Source of the DNA: Phycisphaerales bacterium
GTDB taxonomy: Bacteria > Planctomycetota > Phycisphaerae > Phycisphaerales > SM1A02
Assembly (NCBI GenBank): GCA_007693845.1
Contig: RECV01000237.1
Coordinates: 1 to 34,382 of the forward strand
Reading direction: 5' to 3'
DNA length: 34,382 nt
Position 1 is the stretch's first letter; each line of letters begins with the position of its first letter. The position numbers were made by a program, and so were the translations under genes. Below are positions 8,498 through 16,025 of this stretch, piece after piece. Below the pieces are notes generated by a model. It ran no database searches, was not told where the DNA came from, and saw nothing but the letters and a program-made list of their open reading frames with translations.

Positions 8498-8513
8498 GTC
8501 GATCGTGATCGAC
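8498..8513. promoter_or_regulatory. Perfect 16-base inverted repeat upstream of dockerin gene
   Basis: GTCGATC-GT-GATCGAC is a perfect 7-bp inverted repeat with a two-base centre, about 80 bases upstream of the second dockerin gene. It could be an operator, but no -35/-10 pair could be placed with confidence beside it. Confidence 0.3.
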
Positions 8514-8593
8514 ATCGCGGCAGCCGCGGCCCGACGCTGAATGATACCTCCCCGAGAAGAATGACTGACTCTTTCCCGAAAGGTTCCAACCGC

Positions 8594-9667
8594 ATGCTGT
8601 TTTCGCTTTCCGCTTACGATCGTTCACCTACCAGATTGTCCATCGCGCTGATCGCCACGGCTCTGCTGTCGAGCACGACCGCGTTCGCAGGTGAGCAACT
8701 CGTCGCCACCGTCGAGATCGACGATTTCCAGGTCGGCGCGGCCGGCACGACGATTCAGGTCGAGTTTGATGCCGACACCATCGTCACCGGCGTCGGGTTC
8801 ACCGGTCTCTGGACCGCCATCGTCGCCGACACCCAAAACGGCATCGCGCCGTGGTCGATCGACCTGGGCGTGACCGTCACCGCGCCCAACGGCGAAACGC
8901 TCACGTGGGATCCGATCGGCGGCGAGATCAGCATTGCGGACTATCCGTTGCAGGACTACAGCGATGGCGGCTTCCGCGCCGCCCCCGGAACCGGTCTCTA
9001 CACGTTTGAGTTCACCTCGTTCGACAGCGGCCCGTGGATTGCCGGTCTGGAAAATGTCAAACTTCATCTCACCAGCGCGACCGACACCGTCACGAAGACC
9101 TTCGAGGGTTCAGTCGCGGAAGGGCCGACCTGGATGAGGCCGTTCTCGATCGTCGGCATCTCCGGCCTCGGACCGGTCGTCTACGAAGCGATGGAGTTCA
9201 CCGTCGATACCTCCGGCGGATACTTCATCGAAAGCATCGTTCCCACCGGCAACAACTTCGCCTACATCTACCGCGGCGGGTTCGATCCGGAAAATCCGCT
9301 CGACAACCTGCTCGACTACGGACTCGGCAACGGCTTCGGTTCCGACGGCGCGCCGCAGGGAACGAGCTGGATCGACGCGATGCTCTTTGAGGACGAGACC
9401 TACTACCTCGTCGTCTCGCAATGGTCATCCACCCAGCCCGGCCAACCCTACACAAACACCGTCACCGGCCCCGGTTCGTTCATACTGCCGGGGGACGACG
9501 TGCTGGGTGATCTCAACGGCGACGGCGTGGTCAATGTGTTCGACCTGCTTCTGCTGCTCGAAGACTGGGGCGCCTGCGACACCCCCGGCGACTGCCCCGC
9601 GGACCTCAACGACGATGGCTTCGTCAACGTCTTCGACCTCTTGCTGCTGCTCGAAAACTGGGGCTGA
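8594..9667 (+). CDS. Secreted protein with C-terminal dockerin-like repeat pair
   Basis: A 357-aa exported protein. A signal peptide with hydrophobic core L-S-I-A-L-I-A-T-A-L-L and cleavage near A-F-A precedes a body of about 270 residues with beta-rich composition and no family I recognise. The last 55 or so residues are two dockerin-like repeats (D-L-N-G-D-G-V-V-N-V-F-D-L and D-L-N-D-D-G-F-V-N-V-F-D-L) ending in L-L-E-N-W-G right at the stop. A second in-frame ATG at 8561, preceded by GAGAAGA, would lengthen the n-region by 11 residues; I prefer 8594 because the signal peptide already has a long n-region. Probably extracellular or surface-attached; function unknown. Confidence 0.82.
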   Translation: MLFSLSAYDRSPTRLSIALIATALLSSTTAFAGEQLVATVEIDDFQVGAAGTTIQVEFDADTIVTGVGFTGLWTAIVADTQNGIAPWSIDLGVTVTAPNGETLTWDPIGGEISIADYPLQDYSDGGFRAAPGTGLYTFEFTSFDSGPWIAGLENVKLHLTSATDTVTKTFEGSVAEGPTWMRPFSIVGISGLGPVVYEAMEFTVDTSGGYFIESIVPTGNNFAYIYRGGFDPENPLDNLLDYGLGNGFGSDGAPQGTSWIDAMLFEDETYYLVVSQWSSTQPGQPYTNTVTGPGSFILPGDDVLGDLNGDGVVNVFDLLLLLEDWGACDTPGDCPADLNDDGFVNVFDLLLLLENWG

Positions 9668-9697
9668 ATCACCAACACGGTGCGGTCAAAAAGTTGC

Positions 9698-9736
9698 AAC
9701 GCCCGCGTTCAAGTGAACGCGGGCGTTGTTCTTTTC
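9698..9736. terminator. Bidirectional intrinsic terminator between convergent dockerin gene and ffh
   Basis: A perfect 13-bp stem (AACGCCCGCGTTC at 9698-9710, GAACGCGGGCGTT at 9715-9727) with an AAGT loop. On the plus strand the T-rich GTTCTTTTCC follows; on the minus strand a TTTTT run follows four bases after the stem. It serves both converging genes. Confidence 0.9.
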
Positions 9737-9824
9737 CGTGCAAACCAATTCACGCGCGAGGGTCGATTGTCGAAGGAACCTCCAAGGCGAATCTTTCTCA
9801 CCCGGAGTTGAACCGGAACGGTTC

Positions 9825-11339
9825 TTACTTCCGCTTTTTGCGCGGCTTGAATCGGCTCTTGTGGCTTTTGGTTTTCGTTGAAGCGCGGCCGGATCCGAAG
9901 CCGGGCAGTCCCTTCATGCCCTCCATGCCGGGCATCATGCTCGCATCGCCCTTGGACATTTCCTTCATGGCTTTCATCTTGCCCATCATGCCCGAGCCGG
10001 ACATCTGCTTGGTCATTTTCTGAATCATCTCAAACTGCTTGGTCAGCCGCCCGACATCGCTCGTCTGCGTACCGGAGCCCTTTGCCACGCGGCGGGTGCG
10101 CGACTTGTTCAGCAGCTTGATGTCATCACGCTCTTCCGCGGTCATTGAGTTGACGATGCCCTCAAGCTGATCGAGCTGCTTGTCATCGACGTTGACATCC
10201 TTGAGCGCGGAGCCGACGCCCGGCAGCATGCCGAGCAGTTGCTTCATCGGGCCCATGCGGCGGATCGAGCGAAGCTGCTTCAGGAAATCATCCATCGTCA
10301 GCTTGCCCTTGCTCATCTTCTCCGCCATCTTCTCGGCTTCTTCTTCGCTGACCTCCTGCTGCGCCTTCTCAACGAGCGAGACGACATCGCCCATGCCGAG
10401 AATGCGGCTGGCCATGCGCTCCGGGTGGAACGCTTCGAGCGCATCGATCTTTTCCCCGACGCCGAGGAACTTGATCGGCGCGCCGGTGATCTTCTTGACC
10501 GACAGCGCCGCCCCGCCGCGCGTGTCGGAATCGAACTTCGTGAGAATCACGCCGTCAATGGCGAGACGCTCATGAAATGCCTTCGCGCTGTTGACCGCAT
10601 CCTGGCCGATCATGGCGTCCACGACAAGGAAGATCTGGTGCGGATTGATCGCGCGATTCACCGCATCGAGTTCGCCCATCAGTTCATTGTTGATATGCAG
10701 CCGGCCGGCGGTATCGAGAATGAGCACGTCCATCTTCTGCTGACGCGCTTCGCGCAGGGCCCGCTGGCAGACCTGCACCGCGACGCCGACCGCTTTGCCG
10801 TACTCCGCGCACTTGTCCGGCTCGCCGTAGAACTCCACGCGCGCATTGCCCTTGGCTTCGTTCTGGACCTGCTCGACGACGATGCGAAGCTGATCGACTG
10901 CCGCCGGTCGCTGCAGGTCCGCCGCGGCGACCATGACGTTCTTGCCGCGTTTCTTCAGGTACGCCGCCAGCTTGCCGCAGGTCGTGGTCTTGCCCGATCC
11001 CTGCAGGCCGCTCATCATGATGACGGTCGGTCCGGGATCGACCATCATGATCGGCGTGTCGCCCTCGCCCGTGGCCGGCCCCATCAGATCGACCAGCCGC
11101 TTGTGCACGATGCCGATCATTTCCTGACTCGGCTTGAGCGATTTGGTCACTTCCTGGCCGAGCGCATCGCGCTGGACTTCATCACAGAACTCTTTGACAA
11201 CATCCAGATGCACATCGGCTTCGAGCAGCGCGGTGCGCACTTCGCGCATGGCATCGCGCACGTTGTCCTCCGTGATGCGCCCCCGGCCGGAGAGGTTGCG
11301 AAACGCGTTATTGAATCGATCGGAAAGATTTTCGAACAT
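9825..11339 (-). CDS. ffh: Signal recognition particle protein Ffh (SRP54)
   Basis: A 504-aa GTPase that binds 4.5S RNA and nascent signal sequences and docks with FtsY to deliver proteins to the membrane. The N domain occupies residues 1-85. The G domain starts with the P loop G-L-Q-G-S-G-K-T (111-118), followed by D-T-A-G-R-L-H, T-K-F-D and a D-T-R-G-G-A-A-L-S block. The C-terminal M domain is methionine-rich, with S-G-S-G-T-Q near the RNA-binding site (family S-G-S-G-x-x). The tail after the M domain is rich in Met/Gly and then Lys/Arg. Length is slightly above the usual 450-490. It is monocistronic by context, with a shared terminator downstream. Confidence 0.98.
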   Translation of the reverse strand: MFENLSDRFNNAFRNLSGRGRITEDNVRDAMREVRTALLEADVHLDVVKEFCDEVQRDALGQEVTKSLKPSQEMIGIVHKRLVDLMGPATGEGDTPIMMVDPGPTVIMMSGLQGSGKTTTCGKLAAYLKKRGKNVMVAAADLQRPAAVDQLRIVVEQVQNEAKGNARVEFYGEPDKCAEYGKAVGVAVQVCQRALREARQQKMDVLILDTAGRLHINNELMGELDAVNRAINPHQIFLVVDAMIGQDAVNSAKAFHERLAIDGVILTKFDSDTRGGAALSVKKITGAPIKFLGVGEKIDALEAFHPERMASRILGMGDVVSLVEKAQQEVSEEEAEKMAEKMSKGKLTMDDFLKQLRSIRRMGPMKQLLGMLPGVGSALKDVNVDDKQLDQLEGIVNSMTAEERDDIKLLNKSRTRRVAKGSGTQTSDVGRLTKQFEMIQKMTKQMSGSGMMGKMKAMKEMSKGDASMMPGMEGMKGLPGFGSGRASTKTKSHKSRFKPRKKRK

Positions 11340-11546
11340 GAATAGGAATCGACTTTCTCGGAGACCAATCCCGATCGAAGCCGCCTTCAGCCCCGATCCG
11401 GGTGGTCGTGAATGATGAAAAAGTCAGTGCTGTGACCGCAGCACCACCATGATAGCGGGGATCACACGGATCCGTCAGGAGGGCGTGGCCGCCAGGCCGC
11501 TGATCCATCGGCCGCCGCGCGGCTCGCTTGAGTGCGACCCGCGATT

Positions 11547-11558
11547 TTTCTTAAGAAA
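11547..11558. repeat. AT-rich 12-base palindrome
   Basis: TTTCTTAAGAAA is a perfect palindrome in otherwise GC-rich DNA, 33 bases before the tandem array. It could be a protein-binding site; no role can be shown. Confidence 0.4.
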
Positions 11559-11590
11559 CCGACATTTTACGTCCCAAGGTCCGAAATAAC

Positions 11591-11790
11591 ACGCTCGTAC
11601 GTCGTACGAGACGCTCGGACGGCGCCCGCGATGCTCGGACGGCGCCCGAGACGCTCGGACGGCGCCCGCAATGCTCGTACGGCGCACGCGGCTCGCGTAC
11701 GGCGCACGCGAGTCTCGGGCGCCGTGCGCGATTTCGGGACGACGTACGTGGCTCTCGCACGATGTCCGAAAGTCTCGCGCGACGAGTGGA
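11591..11790. repeat. Ten contiguous 20-bp tandem units, each an imperfect palindrome
   Basis: The 200 bases divide exactly into ten 20-base units in one phase. The consensus is close to AYGCTCGGACGGCGCCCGMG, best kept in units 2-5 and increasingly degenerate toward 11790. Most units have dyad symmetry about one central base; unit 1 holds the perfect palindrome CTCGTACG-T-CGTACGAG (11594-11610). Because 20 is not a multiple of three, any frame across it shows a 20-residue period, which explains the Arg-rich repetitive open frames here. There are no spacers, so it is not CRISPR. Possible roles: protein-binding array or hairpin-forming RNA (inference). Confidence 0.85.
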
Positions 11791-11892
11791 AGCGACGGGT
11801 TATGACTCCGAAGGTCCTCCGGTACGGGAGAGCAATGACATCGCGAACGACCGGGTGCGGCACCGGTCAGCCGCAGGGCGCGAAGCGGCTTG

Positions 11893-12456
11893 TCAATTGA
11901 TCGGGCACGAGGCCAGGTCTTCGTAGTCCGGCCGATCTGCCTGCGTGCCATGGCGAAACGCGGAGACGATTCGGCCATGATCCACGATGAACACGCCCGG
12001 CATCTGAAACGGGTCCCCTGCCACGCGGCCGACGCGGTGTCCTTTGAACAGTGCCGCCATGGAACGCCACCAGACCTTCGGCCCGCCGATCTGCCAGATG
12101 TTCCCGCGCTTGAGATTGAACGCGCGATAGAGATTTCGCTCGGGATCGCTGATGCGCGGCAGATCCTCAAGGCCGTACTTCTCGAAGAACGTGCGTGCCT
12201 CGCTTTCGGTACTCTGGTGGACAAAGACGATCCCCACGCCGCGCGCTTCGATGCGTTCCCGACGTGCAGCCACTTCCGCCGCGGTCTCATGGCAGAACGG
12301 GCATCCCGTGTGTCGAAGGAAAACCACCATGCGCGGCTGACTTTCGGTCAATGACAGCAACGACTCCCCCGTCTGCGCTTTCGCTTCGCGCATGAACTCA
12401 GACAGATCTTGAGCAGCATCGCTTCGGTTTCGCTGATCGTCGGTCACGGTCGTCAT
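11893..12456 (-). CDS. SelL/AhpC-TSA_2-like thioredoxin-fold redox protein
   Basis: A 187-aa thioredoxin-fold protein. The redox motif T-G-C-P-F-C-H-E sits after the strand M-V-V-F-L-R-H, as in the peroxiredoxin-like-2 (AhpC-TSA_2, SelL-related) family, which has a C-x-x-C or U-x-x-U active site. G-V-F-I-V-D-H-G-R-I near the C terminus is the usual thioredoxin-fold strand pair. It probably reduces peroxides or disulfides in the cytoplasm, but the substrate is unknown. The frame is open far upstream, but the ATG at 12456 overlaps the stop of the membrane-protein gene (ATGA) and begins the family region. Coupling to that gene suggests the two work together. Confidence 0.82.
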   Translation of the reverse strand: MTTVTDDQRNRSDAAQDLSEFMREAKAQTGESLLSLTESQPRMVVFLRHTGCPFCHETAAEVAARRERIEARGVGIVFVHQSTESEARTFFEKYGLEDLPRISDPERNLYRAFNLKRGNIWQIGGPKVWWRSMAALFKGHRVGRVAGDPFQMPGVFIVDHGRIVSAFRHGTQADRPDYEDLASCPIN

Positions 12457-12887
12457 GCCGGCACTCCCTGTGTGCCATGATGATAGGCGTACGCCCGCCA
12501 AAGAATGATCGAGAAGGGCACCCACCAGATGAGGTCGTTGGTGAGTATGGTCAGCCCGGCGATCCACGGCAGAGCACCCGTCGTTGCGGCCTGCAGGAAT
12601 CCGATCGGGCCAAAGAGTTTGCCGAGCAGACCCACCAGCACGATCGGCCAATGCCGCAGCGGATCGCGCGCCGCGGCGAGATATCCGATGCCGTAGACGC
12701 CGACGATCATGCCGACGCACTGCCAGATTTCCGGATAGCGCGGCGGGTCGATCCCGATCAGCGAGAAACCCGCGTTCGGGAAGAGAACCACCCACGCGCC
12801 CCAGAGCAGGTTGTAGAGACCCGCGGCGATGAGTGTCCACATCATCCAGGTCGGTGCGGGGGATTGATTTGAAACGCGGGATGGCAT
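12453..12887 (-). CDS. Small four-helix integral membrane protein
   Basis: A 144-aa protein with four predicted membrane helices (about residues 15-35, 50-70, 77-98 and 106-130) and short loops. W-x-x-Y/W and G-P-I-G-F are notable. I do not recognise a named family. It is followed, with a four-base overlap, by the SelL-like redox protein, so it may be the membrane partner of that protein, for example passing electrons or holding it at the membrane; that is inference from gene order only. No strong ribosome binding site precedes the ATG at 12887. Confidence 0.75.
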   Translation of the reverse strand: MPSRVSNQSPAPTWMMWTLIAAGLYNLLWGAWVVLFPNAGFSLIGIDPPRYPEIWQCVGMIVGVYGIGYLAAARDPLRHWPIVLVGLLGKLFGPIGFLQAATTGALPWIAGLTILTNDLIWWVPFSIILWRAYAYHHGTQGVPA

Positions 12888-12987
12888 GATCGCATGAAAC
12901 CTTGTGAAGCGGGCATCGGCCCCAACCCCCGATTATGGTTTCGCGGAGACGGCGAGCATCGTTTCATCCGCGCGGGGTTCGTTCCCG

Positions 12988-14331
12988 TTATGCACGCCCT
13001 GTCCGCTCATGCAGCCGATTCAGGTTGAGCTCGCCATCGACGATCACGCCGACCGCGCGGCCGGTCACTTCCCAGTCGTGGAAGGGGCAGTTCCGCCCGG
13101 TGGAGCGGAACGCGTTCATGTCAATGGCCCATCGCTCCGCCGGGTCAATGAGGGTGACATCCGCCGGCCCGCCGATTCGGAATTGGCCTAACCCCTTTTC
13201 GTCGAGGCCGACCAGACGCGCCGGTTCGATCGTCATCATGGCGATCAGACGTGCCCAGTCGATGACATTGTCGTGAATCAGCGCGCGGATGTAGAGCGGC
13301 AGGGCGCATTCGAGGCCGACGATGCCGAACGACGCTTCGGCGAACGGTACGGTTTTCGTCCTGAGCGGATGCGGCGCGTGGTCGGTGGCCAGCACGGTGA
13401 TCGTGCCGTCGGCGACGGCTTCCTTGAGTTGCGCAATATCGGCGTCCGTGCGCAGGGGTGGGTTCATCTTCGCCATCGGGCCGAGCGATTCACACGCCTC
13501 ATCGGTCAGCAGCAGATGGTGCGGACTGACTTCGCCAGTCACGATGACGCCCTCCGCGCGGGCGCGCCGAATGATCGCGGCGGATTCGCCGCTGGAAAGA
13601 TGCTGCGCGTGATAGCGCGCCCCGATCGAGCGGTTGAGCGCGATGTCGCGTTCGATGATCGATTCCTCCGCCACCTTCGGCCAGCCGATCAGTCCGAGCC
13701 GCTCACAGACCGGCCCGTCGTTCATCGCAGCGCCGCGCGTCTGCTCGGGGTCCTGACAGTGCTGCATGAAACAGAGATCGTTGGCCCGCGCTGCACGCAG
13801 GGCCCGTTCCATCACACCGGCATCCGCAACCACATCCCCGTCATCGGAGATGCCGACCGCGCCGGCGCGGGCAAGCGCTCCCACATCAGTCAGGTCACGG
13901 CCCTTTCGATCGACGGTCGCGCAGGCCACCGAGAAGACCCGGGCGCGGCCGGCCTCAACGGCGCGGATGCGCACCAGATCGACCAGTTCCGGCGAATCCA
14001 GCGCGGGTGTGGTGTTCGGCATGCAGCAGACGGTCGTGAATCCGCCCGCGATCGCCGCATCCGTGCCCGTCGCAATCGTCTCCTCGTGCTGCGGCCCGGG
14101 CTCGCGCAGGTGCACATGGATGTCCAGCAATCCCGGCGTGACGAAGAGTCCTTCCGCATCGATCGTTCGATCGGCATCCTTCGACCCGAAACGGCCGGGC
14201 TCGGTCTCGATGCCGACAATGCGCGCGCCTTCGATCAGGAGATCGCCGGGCTGATCAAGACCGTGCGCGGGATCAATCAGATGACCGCCGCGAATGAGCA
14301 GACGCGTGGTGGGTTCGGACAACATGGCCAA
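12988..14331 (-). CDS. pyrC: Dihydroorotase (class I type)
   Basis: A 447-aa zinc amidohydrolase that cyclises N-carbamoyl-aspartate to dihydroorotate in pyrimidine biosynthesis. Key residues are visible: D-I-H-V-H-L-R-E-P-G (H72, H74, R76), M-P-N-T-T, I-S-D-D-G (the class I bridging Asp near 164), F-M-Q-H-C (H191), A-Q-H-L-S (H244), G-E-V-S-P-H-H, K-M-N-P-P-L-R and A-T-D-H-A-P-H (D317). All expected ligands of a functional enzyme are present, unlike the inactive PyrC-like subunits found with some aspartate transcarbamoylases. Length is normal for class I. The start could also be the third codon (ATG at 14325). It follows the methyltransferase gene by 62 bases. Confidence 0.95.
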   Translation of the reverse strand: MAMLSEPTTRLLIRGGHLIDPAHGLDQPGDLLIEGARIVGIETEPGRFGSKDADRTIDAEGLFVTPGLLDIHVHLREPGPQHEETIATGTDAAIAGGFTTVCCMPNTTPALDSPELVDLVRIRAVEAGRARVFSVACATVDRKGRDLTDVGALARAGAVGISDDGDVVADAGVMERALRAARANDLCFMQHCQDPEQTRGAAMNDGPVCERLGLIGWPKVAEESIIERDIALNRSIGARYHAQHLSSGESAAIIRRARAEGVIVTGEVSPHHLLLTDEACESLGPMAKMNPPLRTDADIAQLKEAVADGTITVLATDHAPHPLRTKTVPFAEASFGIVGLECALPLYIRALIHDNVIDWARLIAMMTIEPARLVGLDEKGLGQFRIGGPADVTLIDPAERWAIDMNAFRSTGRNCPFHDWEVTGRAVGVIVDGELNLNRLHERTGRA

Positions 14332-14393
14332 GAGTGTACCGGTCTCGGATCCGTTGGGAGGAGCGGCGCGTCGGCGACCGGCCGGATTCCCGG

Positions 14394-15059
14394 CTATCTG
14401 ATCCGGCGCGCGATCATGACCCCCTGGCGCAGCGGAAAGGCCACCGCTTCGAAGTCGGGATCATCCGCAAGCAGGCGGTTGGTATCATCGGCCGCTCGGG
14501 CGGCGGGAGAAGACAGATCATCGATCCACCAACTCCCCGAGCCGAGCGCGTTGTCCATGACCAGCAATCCCCCTACCGCAATCATCGGGCGCAACAACTT
14601 CCAATACGTCGGGTAACGCTCCTTATCCGCATCGAGGAACACGAGATCGACCGACTGGGGATCGAGTTCACGTTCGAGTTCGCGAAGTGTGTCGAGCGCA
14701 TCGCCCCGGCGGATCTCCACCCGGTCCGCCACGCCCGCCTGCGTGAACTGATCCTGCGCAAAGTCAGCGTGCTTTTCATCAATTTCAAGCGTGATGACCT
14801 TGCCTTCGGGTTGGAGGCCTCGCGCGATCCAGATGCCGGAATACCCGCCCAGTGTGCCGAGCTCGATCGCCCGGCGGCCTCGGGTCAGACCAGTCAGAAT
14901 CAAGAGGAGCCGTCCGACGACCGCATCGACCGCGATATCGGGCAGACCGGCTTTGATGGCTTGGGGTTGAAGTTGGGCAAGATGAGCATCTTCCCGGCCG
15001 AACACCTCGGCGAGGTATGATTCCGTAGCGTGCCAACGGTCCGGGGTCATCCTGTCCAT
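14394..15059 (-). CDS. SAM-dependent O-methyltransferase (COMT-like, family 3)
   Basis: A 221-aa class I methyltransferase. Motif I is A-I-E-L-G-T-L-G-G-Y-S-G (about 63-75), followed by G-K-V-I-T-L-E-I-D as the SAM ribose-binding acidic strand. V-D-L-V-F-L-D-A-D-K is the metal-binding Asp motif of catechol/caffeoyl-CoA type enzymes, and G-G-L-L-V-M-D-N-A-L holds further metal ligands. Members methylate catechol-like hydroxyls with Mg2+; the substrate here is unknown. Lacking a signal peptide, it is cytoplasmic. It precedes pyrC on the same strand and is divergent from the third dockerin gene. Confidence 0.92.
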   Translation of the reverse strand: MDRMTPDRWHATESYLAEVFGREDAHLAQLQPQAIKAGLPDIAVDAVVGRLLLILTGLTRGRRAIELGTLGGYSGIWIARGLQPEGKVITLEIDEKHADFAQDQFTQAGVADRVEIRRGDALDTLRELERELDPQSVDLVFLDADKERYPTYWKLLRPMIAVGGLLVMDNALGSGSWWIDDLSSPAARAADDTNRLLADDPDFEAVAFPLRQGVMIARRIR

Positions 15060-15089
15060 AACACGGAGTGTAGCGGCGGAAGAATTTTC

Positions 15090-15118
15090 TTGACCCTACA
15101 CCTGCTGCGAAGTAGGTT
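15090..15118 (+). promoter_or_regulatory. Possible sigma-70-type promoter of third dockerin gene
   Basis: TTGACC at 15090-15095 is separated by 17 bases from TAGGTT at 15113-15118. The -35 is good (5 of 6) but the -10 is weak (3 of 6). It would give a leader of about 30 bases before the ATG at 15157. Confidence 0.35.
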
Positions 15119-15156
15119 TGATTCAGTACGAACTATCCATTCTCAGGGAATTCACC

Positions 15157-15873
15157 ATGAACATCCCCCGCTCATTTCTGTTGACGGCCGCGACTCTGCC
15201 CCTGGCCGGTGCGTCGCTCCTGATTGATTCCGCCCAGGCCGATGAGGTCGTCAACTGGTCGTTTGACATTGAAACCAGTGGCGAAGATGTGTTCTGGACG
15301 TCTCCCACCGCGATCGACCCCGATGCCGCGGTATACGAAGGAAATTTCGAACTCACTCTGGTTGAGGTCGATGTCGTCTGGGCGGGAATCACATTTTCTG
15401 GGATCGACGTGACCGACGAGATTTCCGAAGAAGACAGCACATTCGGCGACAGCGTGGACGGCCCCGCGCCGCTGGTGCTGGCGGATGACTTCATCCTGTT
15501 CCCGGAACCGCCCGAACCGACCACCATTGCGGCCAATCTGCGCGTTGAACTCGATGCGGACGGCTTTGGTCAACTGGAACTGACCGATGTGACGCTCGGC
15601 ACCTCAACGGTCGATCTCGGCGGCTTCATCGGCACGCAGACGGTCACCATCACCCGCGTGCGAATCGCGGGCGATCTCGAAGTGACCGCCATCGCGCCGA
15701 CCGAGCCGGACCCGGACCTGAACGGCGACGGCGTAGTCAACGTCTTCGACCTGCTGATCCTGCTGGAGAATTGGGGCGTCTGCCCGGCGGAAGATGCATG
15801 CCCGGCCGACCTGGACGGTGACGGCACAGTCAATGTTTTTGACCTGTTGATTCTGCTGGAAAACTGGGGCTGA
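15157..15873 (+). CDS. Secreted protein with C-terminal dockerin-like repeat pair
   Basis: A 238-aa exported protein. The signal peptide (M-N-I-P-R-S-F-L-L, hydrophobic core, cleavage near A-Q-A) is followed by a domain of about 155 residues rich in D, E, T and V with probable beta structure and no recognised family. The C-terminal 55 residues are two dockerin-like repeats (D-L-N-G-D-G-V-V-N-V-F-D-L and D-L-D-G-D-G-T-V-N-V-F-D-L) ending in L-L-E-N-W-G at the stop, like the other two dockerin proteins here. AGGGA lies about eight bases before the ATG at 15157, which decides the start over an upstream in-frame ATG at 15118. Confidence 0.83.
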   Translation: MNIPRSFLLTAATLPLAGASLLIDSAQADEVVNWSFDIETSGEDVFWTSPTAIDPDAAVYEGNFELTLVEVDVVWAGITFSGIDVTDEISEEDSTFGDSVDGPAPLVLADDFILFPEPPEPTTIAANLRVELDADGFGQLELTDVTLGTSTVDLGGFIGTQTVTITRVRIAGDLEVTAIAPTEPDPDLNGDGVVNVFDLLILLENWGVCPAEDACPADLDGDGTVNVFDLLILLENWG

Positions 15874-15929
15874 GCGAATCGCGAAAGTCAGAAGCGGCAG
15901 GACTCATGCCAAGACACATGCAGGTGGCA

Positions 15930-15962
15930 AAGGAAAACCGACCCCGCGAGCGGCGGGGCCGG
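15930..15962 (-). terminator. Intrinsic terminator downstream of fliC
   Basis: A 10-bp stem with one G-U pair (15938-15947 against 15953-15962) and a five-base loop, followed on the minus strand by TTTTCCTTT. It lies about 60 bases beyond the fliC stop and ends the flagellar cluster. Confidence 0.8.
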
Positions 15963-16025
15963 TGATTGCTGTGCCTTGATGGCCGCTGACGTTGCGGCCG
16001 TTGTGGTGCGGATCAATTCGACGAG

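Larger units (their letters stand above)
11340..11892. other. Gene-free stretch holding a phased tandem repeat
   Basis: About 550 bases between the SelL-like gene and ffh, both minus strand. It contains the promoter region of ffh (not resolved), a 12-base AT-rich palindrome TTTCTTAAGAAA at 11547-11558, and the ten-unit 20-bp repeat at 11591-11790. Open frames running through it are products of the repeat and show no family features. Confidence 0.7.

Noticed and set aside
10239-11345. 368-codon plus-strand frame
   Set aside because: Antisense to ffh, which has all family motifs; the frame reflects high GC in third positions.
11591-11790. CRISPR-like array
   Set aside because: Units are contiguous 20-mers without unique spacers, and there are no cas genes.
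11475-12290. Arg-rich 271-codon minus-strand frame through the repeat
   Set aside because: Its repetitive part is the 20-bp array read in one frame, and its upstream part is out of frame with the well-supported SelL-like gene.
13273-14616. 447-codon plus-strand frame
   Set aside because: Antisense to pyrC; shadow composition.
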